Below, piece by piece: positions 26,378-38,000 of a stretch of 64,000 bases of DNA (the stretch's first letter is position 1; every line of letters starts with the position of its first letter). Origin of the DNA: CAVQFB01 sp963711675 (GTDB taxonomy: Bacteria > Acidobacteriota > Terriglobia > Terriglobales > Acidobacteriaceae); NCBI GenBank assembly GCA_963711675.1, contig CAVQFB010000011.1, positions 558,001 to 622,000 on the forward strand, read 5' to 3'. The translations under genes and the position numbers were made by a program. The notes under the pieces are model-generated. The model was given only the letters and a program-made list of their open reading frames with translations, was not told where the DNA came from and searched no databases.

Positions 26378-26761
26378 CTAGTTTCCCGCGCGCAGGTTGT
26401 TGATCACGCCCCGCATCATCGATCCGCCGTACGCTCCGGCTATCCCGGGCAAAACGGTGAGGAAAGATCCGTAGAGCTGGCCGCGTTCCAGTTTCTGTCC
26501 CAGGTAGAAATGAGCGAACAGCTCGAAACCGGGGACGCAGAGCACGACCAGAACTACCCACCGCCACGGCTTTAAAGGACGCAGAAGGCCCAGCAACATG
26601 CAGGGCGCGAGGACCAGCAAGGCTGTGAACAGCAGATCGTTTACCTTGATGTCAACCCAGCCCGCCAACGCTCCGGCCACAACAGCAAAGACGAAAGGAA
26701 AATAATCGGGTGGCTTATCCGACTTGCGAGCAGGCTCCACCCGCCCCCATGCGGTAGTCAT
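26378..26761 (-). CDS. Four-helix membrane protein, unknown
   Basis: About 127 residues with hydrophobic helices (FPFVFAVVAGALAGWVDI, LLFTALLVLAPCMLLGLL, WVVLVVLCVPGFELFAHFYL, FLTVLPGIAGAYGGSMM). No family is recognised. ATG 26761 (TTAWGRVEPA) has GAGGAA upstream. The frame extends to 26815 without support. Confidence 0.6.
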   Translation of the reverse strand: MTTAWGRVEPARKSDKPPDYFPFVFAVVAGALAGWVDIKVNDLLFTALLVLAPCMLLGLLRPLKPWRWVVLVVLCVPGFELFAHFYLGQKLERGQLYGSFLTVLPGIAGAYGGSMMRGVINNLRAGN

Positions 26762-26996
26762 TTCGAATGATTCCTCAAATTCATTTCCACTTGCGCTAGA
26801 AGCTAAGCGTTCCAATCAAAGTCGCAGGATCGCGACGGGGGAAGATACCAAATCGCGGGGATGCAACCAGCGACTATCTTACAAGCAAGAGGGTTCAGTG
26901 CAAACAAACCGGATGTAAAGATACTGTCAAGACGATGACGTTCGATGTTCTGGACCCACGCCGTTCAAAGGTCTTTACACCCTGCACAATACCGCT

Positions 26997-27845
26997 TCAA
27001 TAGGTGTAGAACCCTTTGCCGCTCTTCCGGCCCAGCCAGCCCGCGTCCACCATTTTAATCAACAGAGGGCAGGGCCGGTATTTGGGATCGCCCAAGCCGT
27101 CGAGCAGCACGCGCATGATGTCGAGGCAAACGTCCAGGCCGATGAAATCCGCCAGCGTCAGCGGCCCCATGGGATGCGCCATGCCGAGCTTGAAGACTTC
27201 GTCCACCGCTTGTGGAGTTGCGACGCCTTCCATGACGGCGTACATGGCTTCGTTGAGCAACGGCATTAGAACCCGATTAGAGACGAAGCCGGGAGCGTCA
27301 TTCACCTCCACCGGTGTTTTTTCGAGCTTGGTGGCCAGCTCGCGAACGATTTCGAAAGTCTTCTGCGAGGTCGCCAGGCCCCGGATCACCTCGACCAGCT
27401 TCATCACCGGCACGGGATTGAAAAAGTGCATGCCAATCACTTTTTCGGGACGCTTGGTCAGAGCCGCCAGTTTGGTGATCGAAATAGATGAGGTGTTGGA
27501 CGAGAGAATAATTTCCGGACGGCAAATTCGATCGAGATCGCGAAAAATGTCCGCCTTGACTTCGAACTTCTCGGTGGCTGCTTCGACGACGAAATCGCAT
27601 CCCGCGAGCGCACTGCGATCGATTACTGGCTTGATCCGCTTCAGGGCGGCGGCTTTGTCGTCTGCGGTAATTTTGTTTTTGGCAACTTCGCGGTCGAGGT
27701 TCTTGGTAATGGTTTCCAGGCCGCGATCCAAGAAGCGCTGCTCGACATCGCACAAAATCACCTCATACCCGCCGCGGGCAAACACGTGCGCAATGCCGTT
27801 GCCCATCGTGCCCGCACCGATCACGCCCACAAGTTGGATTGCCAT
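26997..27845 (-). CDS. 3-hydroxybutyryl-CoA dehydrogenase
   Basis: 282 residues. It has an N-terminal NAD-binding Rossmann fold (VGVIGAGTMGNGIAHVFARGG), the family signature GMHFFNPVPVMKLVEVI with the active-site His/Glu region, and a C-terminal helical domain (NRVLMPLLNEA to GRKSGKGFYTY). It oxidises L-3-hydroxyacyl-CoA or reduces acetoacetyl-CoA. With the thiolase at 50.3 kb it could serve short-chain acyl-CoA or butyrate metabolism, but the two genes are far apart. Single gene, with a repeat-rich gap upstream. Confidence 0.95.
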   Translation of the reverse strand: MAIQLVGVIGAGTMGNGIAHVFARGGYEVILCDVEQRFLDRGLETITKNLDREVAKNKITADDKAAALKRIKPVIDRSALAGCDFVVEAATEKFEVKADIFRDLDRICRPEIILSSNTSSISITKLAALTKRPEKVIGMHFFNPVPVMKLVEVIRGLATSQKTFEIVRELATKLEKTPVEVNDAPGFVSNRVLMPLLNEAMYAVMEGVATPQAVDEVFKLGMAHPMGPLTLADFIGLDVCLDIMRVLLDGLGDPKYRPCPLLIKMVDAGWLGRKSGKGFYTY

Positions 27846-28145
27846 TTATTTCTCCATGCTGCGGAGCGCTGCAGAAGAACACGCGAGTGTAGCAGAAAGG
27901 GGCGGGAAGACGCGGCGGATGAACTGAGAACTGAGAACTGAGAACTGAGAACTGAGAACTGAGAACGTAACCCCGCCTGTGTACAAAAGTTGCTACGCAA
28001 TTTGAATTTTATAAATCGGCGACGGCTCCCATCCGCACGATTCCGAAGGCAGCACGAACCGATCCACACGCATCACACCTCCACAGAGACCGGAGAGGTG
28101 GGGCAGTTCAGGAGTTTGATCGGAGATCTCCGGCGGGAGGAAGCC
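27846..28145. other. Intergenic gap with heptamer tandem repeat
   Basis: No gene is seen. The main feature is the GAACTGA tandem array at 27921-27966. The stretch from 27990 is open on the plus strand, but it has no coding character before the ATG at 28146. Confidence 0.6.
27921..27966. repeat. GAACTGA tandem repeat, about 6.5 copies
   Basis: Six perfect GAACTGA units plus GAAC run head to tail in the gap between the dehydrogenase start and the repeat-protein gene. Similar CTCAGTACTC/AGCTCTTAGC-type words occupy gaps near 31-36 kb and 61.3 kb. Confidence 0.95.
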
Positions 28146-28762
28146 ATGATGCGGCAAATCATGATGCGGCAAATGAGGATGGCGGCATTCGCAGTTGCGG
28201 TAACAGTTGTGCTGAGCGGCTTGGCGGCCGCTTATGATCGCGATGACGATGACCACTATCGCGGCCACGCGGCACAGACCCGCGACTACGGCTATCAGAA
28301 CGGCTATAACGACGGCCTTCGCAAAGGCCGCCACGAAGGCAAGGAAAACGACCCCTACGATTTTCGCAGCCGGGAGTGGCAAAACGCCGACCATGGTTAC
28401 AAATCCTGGATGGGCCCTTTCGAATTGTTTCGCGAAGGCTACCGCGACGGGTACCGGGCAGGCTTTGAATCGGGATTCCAGTCCGTCCGCGGCGGAGGTA
28501 CGGCGATCGTGACGGTGACCGCTGGCGTGGAGAGAATGTCGGCTTCAGGAGCCCCGCCCGCGACATTGGTTTTGGAGATGGCGCAAGAGTAGCGCGGCAG
28601 GACTTGGCGACTGGCAAGCCTTTCGATCCTTATCCGCGCAGCGGGTATGCGGATGCTGACCATGGCTACCACAGCAGCTACGGAAGCAAGGCTGCCTATC
28701 AGACGGAATATGCGAACGGGTATCGCAACGGTTATGAATCGGTCTACCGGCGTCGCGATTGA
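28146..28762 (+). CDS. Secreted protein with two GY/DG-rich repeats, broken by a frameshift
   Basis: GGAGG lies six bases before ATG 28146. After a signal peptide (MAAFAVAVTVVLSGLAAAY), repeat 1 reads YGYQNGYNDGLRKGRHEG, then ADHGYKSWMGP and EGYRDGYRAGFESGFQSV. The frame then drifts to an early stop at 28592. One base over, from about 28490, it resumes as RRRYGDRDGDRW. Repeat 2 follows: ARDIGFGDGARVARQDLATG, ADADHGYHSSYGSK and EYANGYRNGYESVYRR, ending at 28762. The two halves align as a duplication, so one lost C near 28490 is the simplest explanation. Function unknown. The family seems to be an acidobacterial secreted protein rich in Gly-Tyr and Asp-Gly pairs. Confidence 0.75.
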
Positions 28763-28783
28763 TCTGTTGCTGCGCAGCAACAA

Positions 28784-29590
28784 CTAAGCAGTCTGGTTCG
28801 GAGGTGCAGCCTGGCGAGTCCATTCTCCGCGCAGGAACGCGGAAGCGGTGGCCACGAATTGGCCCGCCAGGCTTCCAAACAGCGGGCCATGTGCACCGTT
28901 GGGGACGATCCACAGATACGACCGCGGAATTGCCTCGTACATGTCAAGCGCAATGCGCGCGGGATATAAGAAATCGCGGTCGCCATACACGATGAGCGTC
29001 TCCGCCGTGATCGTGGCCAGCAGCGGCGGAGTAAAGTTCATGTCGTCGTAGCTGTCCTTGAAGGCCCGCGCCTGGGCATAGATCGCCTGTACCTGTGCTT
29101 CGCCATGCTTGTGACGTTTCCGCATGGCTTGCCGCTCCGGCTCGCTCAGCATGTCATCGCCAAACTTGGCCATCACCTCCCGCGCCTGCGCCGGGTAGTA
29201 GGGAGTGGCGCTCACCAGGACCATGGATTTCAAACGGTCCGGCTTCTGAGTGGCGAGATGTAACAAGATGTTGGCTCCTCCGCTGATCCCCACGGCTTTG
29301 AAGTTGTCGACGCCGAGGCGGTCAAGCAGAGCGCACACATCCTGCGCCGCCTGGCGGTGCGTGAACACACCCGACGGATTGGTCGAGTGGCCTTGGCCTC
29401 GCAAATCAGGGATAACCAGCTGATATTCCTTCGCCCATTGGTTCGGTAGGTAAGCCCAGTCGCCGGCGCAGCCGCCGAAACCATGCAGCAGGACGAGCGG
29501 CTCACCCTGGCCGTGGATCTCGTAATACATCTCGATGCCGTTTACGGGGACTGTGGCGGACTGCCTGCCAGACTCACTCCAAGTCTCCAT
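28784..29590 (-). CDS. Alpha/beta hydrolase
   Basis: 268 residues, cytoplasmic. Oxyanion loop LLHGFGG, nucleophile elbow GISGGAN (Ser), Asp in VYGDRDFLYP and His in PNGAHGPLF form a complete triad with typical spacing. It belongs to the general esterase/epoxide-hydrolase-like group and the substrate is unknown. It converges on the repeat-protein gene, 21 bases away. The start at 29590 (ETWSESGRQS) gives normal length. Confidence 0.9.
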   Translation of the reverse strand: METWSESGRQSATVPVNGIEMYYEIHGQGEPLVLLHGFGGCAGDWAYLPNQWAKEYQLVIPDLRGQGHSTNPSGVFTHRQAAQDVCALLDRLGVDNFKAVGISGGANILLHLATQKPDRLKSMVLVSATPYYPAQAREVMAKFGDDMLSEPERQAMRKRHKHGEAQVQAIYAQARAFKDSYDDMNFTPPLLATITAETLIVYGDRDFLYPARIALDMYEAIPRSYLWIVPNGAHGPLFGSLAGQFVATASAFLRGEWTRQAAPPNQTA

Positions 29591-29643
29591 CGTTCGTTCA
29601 CTCCTTTGAGTAGTGGGCCAGTTTGCTTATGTCCAGAAAGGAT

Positions 29644-29681
29644 GTCATCCCGAAGCCCCGCGTTTTCTCCAGCGGGGCGAG
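29644..29681 (+). repeat. Dispersed 38-base repeat, copy 1
   Basis: This copy differs at only three positions from the copy at 46807-46844. Both contain GTCATCCCGAAGCC, then CGCGTTTTC and CAGCGGGGCGAG. Both lie in gene-free DNA. Confidence 0.85.
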
Positions 29682-29820
29682 GGATCTGGCGTGTAGCGTT
29701 TCAAATTAACTGACCCTTTTCGAGCGCATTATCCTCGCTTACGGCGGCAAGAAACAATCTTGTATTTGCGCGTGTTAAAATCTAATTTCCAGTTTCAAAC
29801 AGAATTTCTCCGGTAAAAAG

Positions 29821-29845
29821 AGCCGCCTACGAAAGGCGGCTTTTT
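29821..29845 (+). terminator. Free-standing hairpin terminator, possibly bidirectional
   Basis: AGCCGCCT / AGGCGGCT encloses a five-base loop. AAAAAG precedes it and TTTT follows. Both flanking genes point away from it, so it may end a short unannotated transcript that begins near the TTGTAT...TAAAAT sequence around 29760-29785. Confidence 0.7.
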
Positions 29846-29914
29846 CACTTATCCCTGATACATCTCCTTCTCCAGCAAAGACTTCCTAAGCGCAGAATCT
29901 TTCTGCATCTTTAT

Positions 29915-29928
29915 CTTGATATCAAGAA
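29915..29928. promoter_or_regulatory. Perfect 14-base palindrome, MarR-type operator
   Basis: TCTTGATATCAAGA lies 31 bases before the marR start. It resembles the ATCT-centre-AGAT palindromes bound by MhqR/OhrR-type MarR proteins, so autoregulation of the MarR-DoxX operon is likely. Confidence 0.65.
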
Positions 29929-29958
29929 TCTTTATATGGCGTAGATCGAACAATTTCT

Positions 29959-30462
29959 ATGGCTATGGCAAACCCAGATTCGAACGGCGTTCACCTCTGG
30001 CTGATCCTGATGAAGGCTCACCAGTCGCTGGAGCGCCACGCCCTGCTCAGCATCGCCGACACCGGCCTCTGCTTCTCGGACTTTGCCGTCCTCGAAATCC
30101 TGTTGCACAAGGGCCCGCTGCCGGTGAATGTACTGGGGGCCAAGGTTTTTCTCACCAGCGGCTCGGCGACTGCAGCCATTGACCGACTGGAGCGCAAGTC
30201 CCTGGTGCGGCGAGAGTCGGACGCCAATGACCGGCGGGCCAAGGTCGTGCACCTGACGGCACAGGGCAGGAGTCTGATCGTCAAAGCCTTCCGCAAGCAC
30301 ACCGCAGACATGGAAAAGGCGACGCGTGCCCTGACCGTGGACGAAAAGGCAGCTCTGGGCGATCTACTTAGAAAACTCGGCAAGACCGCAACTTCAGATT
30401 TGGAAAATTCCGCAAAAGGAGCAAAACATGTTCGGAAAGATAGTGAAAACAGATCCCGGTAA
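29959..30462 (+). CDS. MarR family transcriptional regulator (MhqR-like)
   Basis: 167 residues with a MarR winged helix: LCFSDFAVLEILLHKGPLPV, then recognition helix and wing TSGSATAAIDRLERKSLVRRESDANDRRAKVVHLT. The C-terminus is a long helix for dimerisation. Its gene overlaps the DoxX gene by 35 bases, so they form one operon. In Bacillus, MhqR controls a DoxX-like gene (mhqP) and responds to quinones. The same pairing and the palindrome upstream suggest a quinone or electrophile sensor here, which is inferred and not shown. Confidence 0.9.
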   Translation: MAMANPDSNGVHLWLILMKAHQSLERHALLSIADTGLCFSDFAVLEILLHKGPLPVNVLGAKVFLTSGSATAAIDRLERKSLVRRESDANDRRAKVVHLTAQGRSLIVKAFRKHTADMEKATRALTVDEKAALGDLLRKLGKTATSDLENSAKGAKHVRKDSENRSR

Positions 30463-30904
30463 CTACGTGGCTACGCTTCTGAGGCTCGTGCTTGGCATCG
30501 TGTTCTTCGCCCATGGCGCGCAGAAATTACTGGGCTGGTTTGGCGGCTTCGGCTTTACCGGCACCATGGGATTCTTCACACATCAGTTGGGCATTCCCGC
30601 GCCCTTCGCGTTTCTGGCGATCATGGCAGAGTTCCTGGGAGGGCTGGGCCTCATTCTGGGATTCCTTAGTCGCATCGCTGCTTTCGGCATCGCCTGCAAT
30701 ATGGCCGTCGCAGTGGCCATGGTCCACCACAACTTTGGCCTCTTCATGAACTGGTATGGCAATCAGAAAGGCGAGGGCTTCGAGTTTCACCTGCTCGCGG
30801 TGGCGATGCTCCTCGCAGTAATGATATTGGGCTCGGGAGCTTTGTCAGTGGATGCTGCTTTGTCGCCCGCAGGCGAGCAACGGCCGGTCAGGATGGCGGC
30901 TTGA
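30428..30904 (+). CDS. DoxX family membrane protein
   Basis: 158 residues with four helices and the DoxX signature: LLRLVLGIVFFAHGAQKLLGWFGG near the N-terminus, then FLAIMAEFLGGLGLILGFLSRIAAFGI. Relatives are subunits of thiosulfate:quinone oxidoreductase or quinone-stress membrane proteins. No DoxD/DoxA partner is present. AAAAGGAG lies just before the ATG. It overlaps the end of marR, so the two are translationally linked. Confidence 0.92.
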   Translation: MFGKIVKTDPGNYVATLLRLVLGIVFFAHGAQKLLGWFGGFGFTGTMGFFTHQLGIPAPFAFLAIMAEFLGGLGLILGFLSRIAAFGIACNMAVAVAMVHHNFGLFMNWYGNQKGEGFEFHLLAVAMLLAVMILGSGALSVDAALSPAGEQRPVRMAA

Positions 30905-30933
30905 GATTTTTGGAAAGATCTCACAGGCTGAGA

Positions 30934-31344
30934 CTAGCGCCCCTCTTTTTTCACGACTTCCAGGCGAGTCTCAGCCTTTCTCAGGGATGCTTCGGCCTGA
31001 TCGTAGTCGATCTCGGGATCGCCGCTGTGAAGCTTCTGTTCGGCGCGCTCCTTCGCCTTTTCCGCGCTCGGTACGTCGATATCTTCAGCGCGTTCGGCGG
31101 TTTCGGCAAGAATCGTCACTTTGTCGGGCAGCACTTCCGCAAATCCCCACGCAACCGCCAGATGGTGCGTGTCGGCATCTTTGCGATAGGTGATCTCGCC
31201 GACCGCTAACTCGGTGATCAGCGGAGCGTGACCCGGAAGGATGCCGAGATACCCGTTCTTGCCGGGAATCTGCATCTCCTCGGCTGTGTCCGTCACCACC
31301 ACTTTTTCCGGGGTGACGATCTCGAGTTGGAAAGTATCAGTCAT
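30934..31344 (-). CDS. atpC: ATP synthase F1 epsilon subunit
   Basis: 136 residues, last gene of the atp cluster. The N-terminal beta-sandwich shows FQLEIVTPEKVVV, MQIPGKNGYLGILPGHAPLITEL and AVAWGFAEVLPDKVTILAETAERAEDID. The C-terminal helical hairpin (AKERAEQKL to AETRLEVVKKE) can inhibit ATP hydrolysis. The frame is intact, unlike the three genes upstream. Confidence 0.96.
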   Translation of the reverse strand: MTDTFQLEIVTPEKVVVTDTAEEMQIPGKNGYLGILPGHAPLITELAVGEITYRKDADTHHLAVAWGFAEVLPDKVTILAETAERAEDIDVPSAEKAKERAEQKLHSGDPEIDYDQAEASLRKAETRLEVVKKEGR

Positions 31345-31348
31345 TCAG

Positions 31349-31410
31349 CTTCTGGCCGTTAGCCGTTGTAGCTCTTAGCTCCTACTACCAGCTACTCGAC
31401 TGGCTACTAG
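31349..31410. repeat. AGCT/TAGC-type intergenic repeat array (atpD-atpC gap)
   Basis: Short words such as AGCTCTTAGCTCCTAC and GGCTACTAGCTAC fill the gap between atpD and atpC. The same word family fills the gaps on both sides of atpG and between atpH and atpA. Confidence 0.75.
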
Positions 31411-32865
<1,455 letters not shown>

Positions 32866-32869
32866 ATGA

Positions 32870-33050
32870 TTAAGCTCTTAGCTGCGAGGTTCGAGCTCTT
32901 AGCGACTAGCTCTGCCTGCCAATCCAGCTTCCATTCTCAAACTTTTCGTTCCTTTTGGCAATGTCGCCTTCGCTAAACACTTCAAATCGGTTTCGCCAAA
33001 CTCTTCATACGGAAAGCTAAGTAGCTAATGGCTAATAGCTAAGTAGCTTC
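32870..33050. repeat. AGCT/TAGC-type repeats in the atpG-atpD gap
   Basis: Both ends of this gap contain AGCTCTTAGC and AGCTAAGTAGCTAATGGC-type words. The middle (about 32920-33010) is unique sequence without an ORF. Confidence 0.65.
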
Positions 33051-33054
33051 CTCA

Positions 33055-34115
<1,061 letters not shown>

Positions 34116-34167
34116 AAAACAGCTTCTGGCTTCTAGCTTCTAGCTCTGAGCTCCTAGCTAACAGCCT

Positions 34168-35762
<1,595 letters not shown>

Positions 35763-35765
35763 AAA

Positions 35766-35823
35766 GTTCCAGCTCTTAGCCCCTACTTTTAGCTGTCAGC
35801 TCTCAGCTGTCAGTCCTCAGCTC
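35766..35823. repeat. AGCTCTTAGC/CTCAGCTGTCAG repeats in the atpH-atpA gap
   Basis: Words such as AGCTCTTAGCCCC, TTAGCTGTCAGCTCTCAGC and GTCCTCAGCTC fill most of this gap, in the same style as the other atp gaps. Confidence 0.7.
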
Positions 35824-35865
35824 AAAACCCCCACAGTGCGACTCCGGGTCCAGTGAAAAATCGAC

Positions 35866-36411
35866 TTAGCTGCCGCTGCCCGCGATCTGCTCTCTTATCT
35901 TGTGCAACTGCCCGAGCACTGAGCCGTCGTAAATCGTGCTGCCTACGCGGACCACGGCGCCGCCGAGAAGCGATCCGTCGTGCAGATAACGCGCCTTCAC
36001 GCGGCGGCCGGCCAGCTTCCCGACCTGAGCTTCGAGCGTCTGCTTCTCACCGTCGGTAAGGTCGCGAGCGCTGGTGATCTCGGCTTCGACAAACCCGAGC
36101 CGCTCGTTGATCTCCCGCTCAAATTGCTGGACGATTTGCTCCAGGAACGGAATCCGCCGGTGGTCGATCAGGACCGCAACAAAATTCCGCACTGGACGGG
36201 CAATCGCTTCGCGGGCCACGATCGCATCCAGCACCGCGCGCTTCTGTTCCGCGGGAATCGAAGGATTCTCCCAGACCCTGCGCAGGTCTGCGCTTTCCGC
36301 CAGCACCGCCGTAATGGTCCGCAGTTCCCGCGAAGCCCGGGCCGCATCGAATTTGCTCTCAAACACGGCGTCTGCGAAGGCGCGCGCGTAGGTGCTGGTG
36401 ACCGATGCCAT
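35866..36411 (-). CDS. atpH: ATP synthase F1 delta subunit
   Basis: 181 residues. The OSCP/delta family links the peripheral stalk to the top of F1. The N-terminal six-helix domain begins STYARAFADAVFE, and the C-terminal part has VEAEITSARDLTDGEKQTL and LLGGAVVRVGSTIYDGSV. The reading frame is intact. It follows atpF with a 3-base gap. Confidence 0.95.
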   Translation of the reverse strand: MASVTSTYARAFADAVFESKFDAARASRELRTITAVLAESADLRRVWENPSIPAEQKRAVLDAIVAREAIARPVRNFVAVLIDHRRIPFLEQIVQQFEREINERLGFVEAEITSARDLTDGEKQTLEAQVGKLAGRRVKARYLHDGSLLGGAVVRVGSTIYDGSVLGQLHKIREQIAGSGS

Positions 36412-36414
36412 GGC

Positions 36415-37230
36415 CTAGTTCGCACCTTTCTTTCCGCCGTTTGCGATGTTTTGCGCAAAACTGCGGACTATCGTCTGGTCGGTCGCGGGATCCACGTGGA
36501 TCTGTTTCTGCGCCAGAGCGACGGCTAGATCTGCCGCGTGCGCGGCCAGTTCGCGCCGGGCTTGCTTGCCGGCGGCCGCAATTTCCTGCTCTGCCGATTC
36601 GATGATTTTCCGCTTGTCCTCTTCCGCGGCAGCCGCAATGCGCGCGTACTCGGTTTCCGCTTCCTTCTCGGCCGCGGTCCTCATCTCGCCGATTTCGGCG
36701 TCCAGCCGGGAAAGCCTGGCTTCAATTTCGGACAGCCGCCGATTGGCTTCGGCGCTCGCTTTGCGGGCGTCTTCCATCGCCTTCTGAATGGCGTTCGTAC
36801 GATTACGGAACGCGCCGGGGAGGAACTTCTTCGAAACCCAAATCAAGACTCCAGCAATCACTCCGAAGTTAAGCAGCACCGCCAGCCAGTAAGCATGCTG
36901 CAGGCTCATGCCGGTAACCCGCGCCAGAAATTGCACCGATGCGGACTGTTTGAACTCAGCGGTATCGTCTTCGCCGGCCGCTTCGCGCGTCTCTTTCGCG
37001 AGTTGCGCCCCAAGGTGAGACCGCCCGTCACCTTTTCGGACCTCATGGTCCGTCTGCTGTTGAGGCTTTTCGGTAGCGGACTGCGAAGCACTGCTTGGCC
37101 GCGCGGGCTTATCTTGCGCAACTACGGGAGCTATGATCACGGCGGCAAACACCAATGCGGCGAGAAAACGCATTAGGCTCTTTCTCTGAGCTCGTCCTGG
37201 CGCCGACGAAATGTTTTGTGACCTGACCAT
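36415..37230 (-). CDS. atpF: ATP synthase Fo b subunit with signal-peptide-like N-terminus
   Basis: 271 residues, long for a b subunit. An extra N-terminal hydrophobic segment (RFLAALVFAAVIIAPVVAQ) resembles a signal peptide and is followed by a polar 60-residue spacer. The true membrane anchor (YWLAVLLNFGVIAGVLIWVS) follows. The remainder is the typical coiled-coil stalk (KAMEDARKASAEANRRLSEI onwards). The start overlaps the stop of the upstream b' gene (TGATG), with GGTGGAG in front. Confidence 0.93.
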   Translation of the reverse strand: MVRSQNISSAPGRAQRKSLMRFLAALVFAAVIIAPVVAQDKPARPSSASQSATEKPQQQTDHEVRKGDGRSHLGAQLAKETREAAGEDDTAEFKQSASVQFLARVTGMSLQHAYWLAVLLNFGVIAGVLIWVSKKFLPGAFRNRTNAIQKAMEDARKASAEANRRLSEIEARLSRLDAEIGEMRTAAEKEAETEYARIAAAAEEDKRKIIESAEQEIAAAGKQARRELAAHAADLAVALAQKQIHVDPATDQTIVRSFAQNIANGGKKGAN

Positions 37231-37703
37231 CAATCTCCACCTGCAACCGGCGCCTGTGGCGCCATCGGCCGCAACACCATGCGAATGATCTCGGCGGCCA
37301 GTTTTTCCGACTCTGCCTGGAGCCCGGCCAGCGCCGCTTGCTTGTCCTGCTCGATGGCGGCTCGTGACTGCTGCACCTGCTCGTGCGCCTTCTGACGTGT
37401 GGCTGCCACAGCCTCCGCACGCGCCTGGAGGGCCTTCTGGCGCTGCGCCTCGCGGCTTTTGAATACCGCCATACGAGCCTCCCGCAAGCGTTGCTCGTAT
37501 TCCGCGGTCCGCGCCTCGGCTGCGGCAATATCGGCTCGCGCCTTCTCGATGGCTCCTTCGGTCTTGCTGCGCCGCTCCGCCAGAACCTTTTCCAGCGGGC
37601 CGTGAAGGGCCGCCTTGTAAACCACGTACAGCAGGCTGAGCATCAAAATGGTAGGAACGGACCCGAGCAGTAATCCGCCTAGTTGTTTGAGCGTCTCGTC
37701 CAT
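37230..37703 (-). CDS. atpF': ATP synthase second b-type (b') subunit
   Basis: 157 residues: an N-terminal membrane helix (LLLGSVPTILMLSLLYVVYKAAL) and a long Ala/Glu/Arg coiled coil (LAERRSKTEGAIEKARADIA onwards). With the next gene it provides a heterodimeric peripheral stalk as in cyanobacteria and other bacteria with b/b'. It is the first gene of this cluster. atpB and atpE (a and c subunits) are not upstream and must be encoded elsewhere, as is usual in this phylum. Confidence 0.9.
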   Translation of the reverse strand: MDETLKQLGGLLLGSVPTILMLSLLYVVYKAALHGPLEKVLAERRSKTEGAIEKARADIAAAEARTAEYEQRLREARMAVFKSREAQRQKALQARAEAVAATRQKAHEQVQQSRAAIEQDKQAALAGLQAESEKLAAEIIRMVLRPMAPQAPVAGGD

Positions 37704-37883
37704 GGATGCGCTAAGCTGAAATAATCGGGAAAATGAGGGCTTCCAAAACTCATAAACTTAACAGCTCTAGGGGTTTAGTGTCAATGTAAAGGCGCCATGA
37801 AGGGGACCGGTCATCGACCCATTTTGAAACCTGTCAAGCGCCAAGCCAATTTTCTTTTCGGTGCAAGTTCTTGCAGGTTGTGC

Positions 37884-37911
37884 TTGACTTCTGCGGCATC
37901 GGGGCTACCAT
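37884..37911 (+). promoter_or_regulatory. Promoter-like element for candidate small RNA
   Basis: TTGACT (37884-37889) and TACCAT (37906-37911) are 16 bases apart on the plus strand. No protein gene follows on this strand, only the hairpin region. Confidence 0.4.
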
Positions 37912-37917
37912 AGAAGT

Positions 37918-38000
37918 ATCACCTCCGATCCAATTCAGGATCGAGTGGGCCGATAGCCAAGAAAAGTCACCGCTTCTTGGCTGCCGGCCCATTTTAATTT
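37918..38000 (+). ncRNA. Candidate small structured RNA with terminator-like end
   Basis: A short hairpin GATCC/GGATC is followed by a strong two-part stem. TGGGCCG (37946-37952) pairs CGGCCCA (37985-37991), and AGCCAAGAA (37955-37963) pairs TTCTTGGCT (37974-37982) across a 2x2 internal loop and a 10-base apical loop. TTTTAATTTT follows. A promoter-like pair lies just upstream. No known family is recognised. It may instead be the shared terminator/attenuator of a leader. It lies close to hfq, which is suggestive only. Confidence 0.5.

Larger units (their letters stand above)
29591..29958. other. Divergent gap with dispersed repeat, free-standing terminator and operator
   Basis: This gap holds a copy of the 38-base dispersed repeat (29644-29681), a terminator hairpin facing neither flanking gene's end, and the palindromic operator of the MarR-DoxX operon. 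No ORF is supported. Confidence 0.6.
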
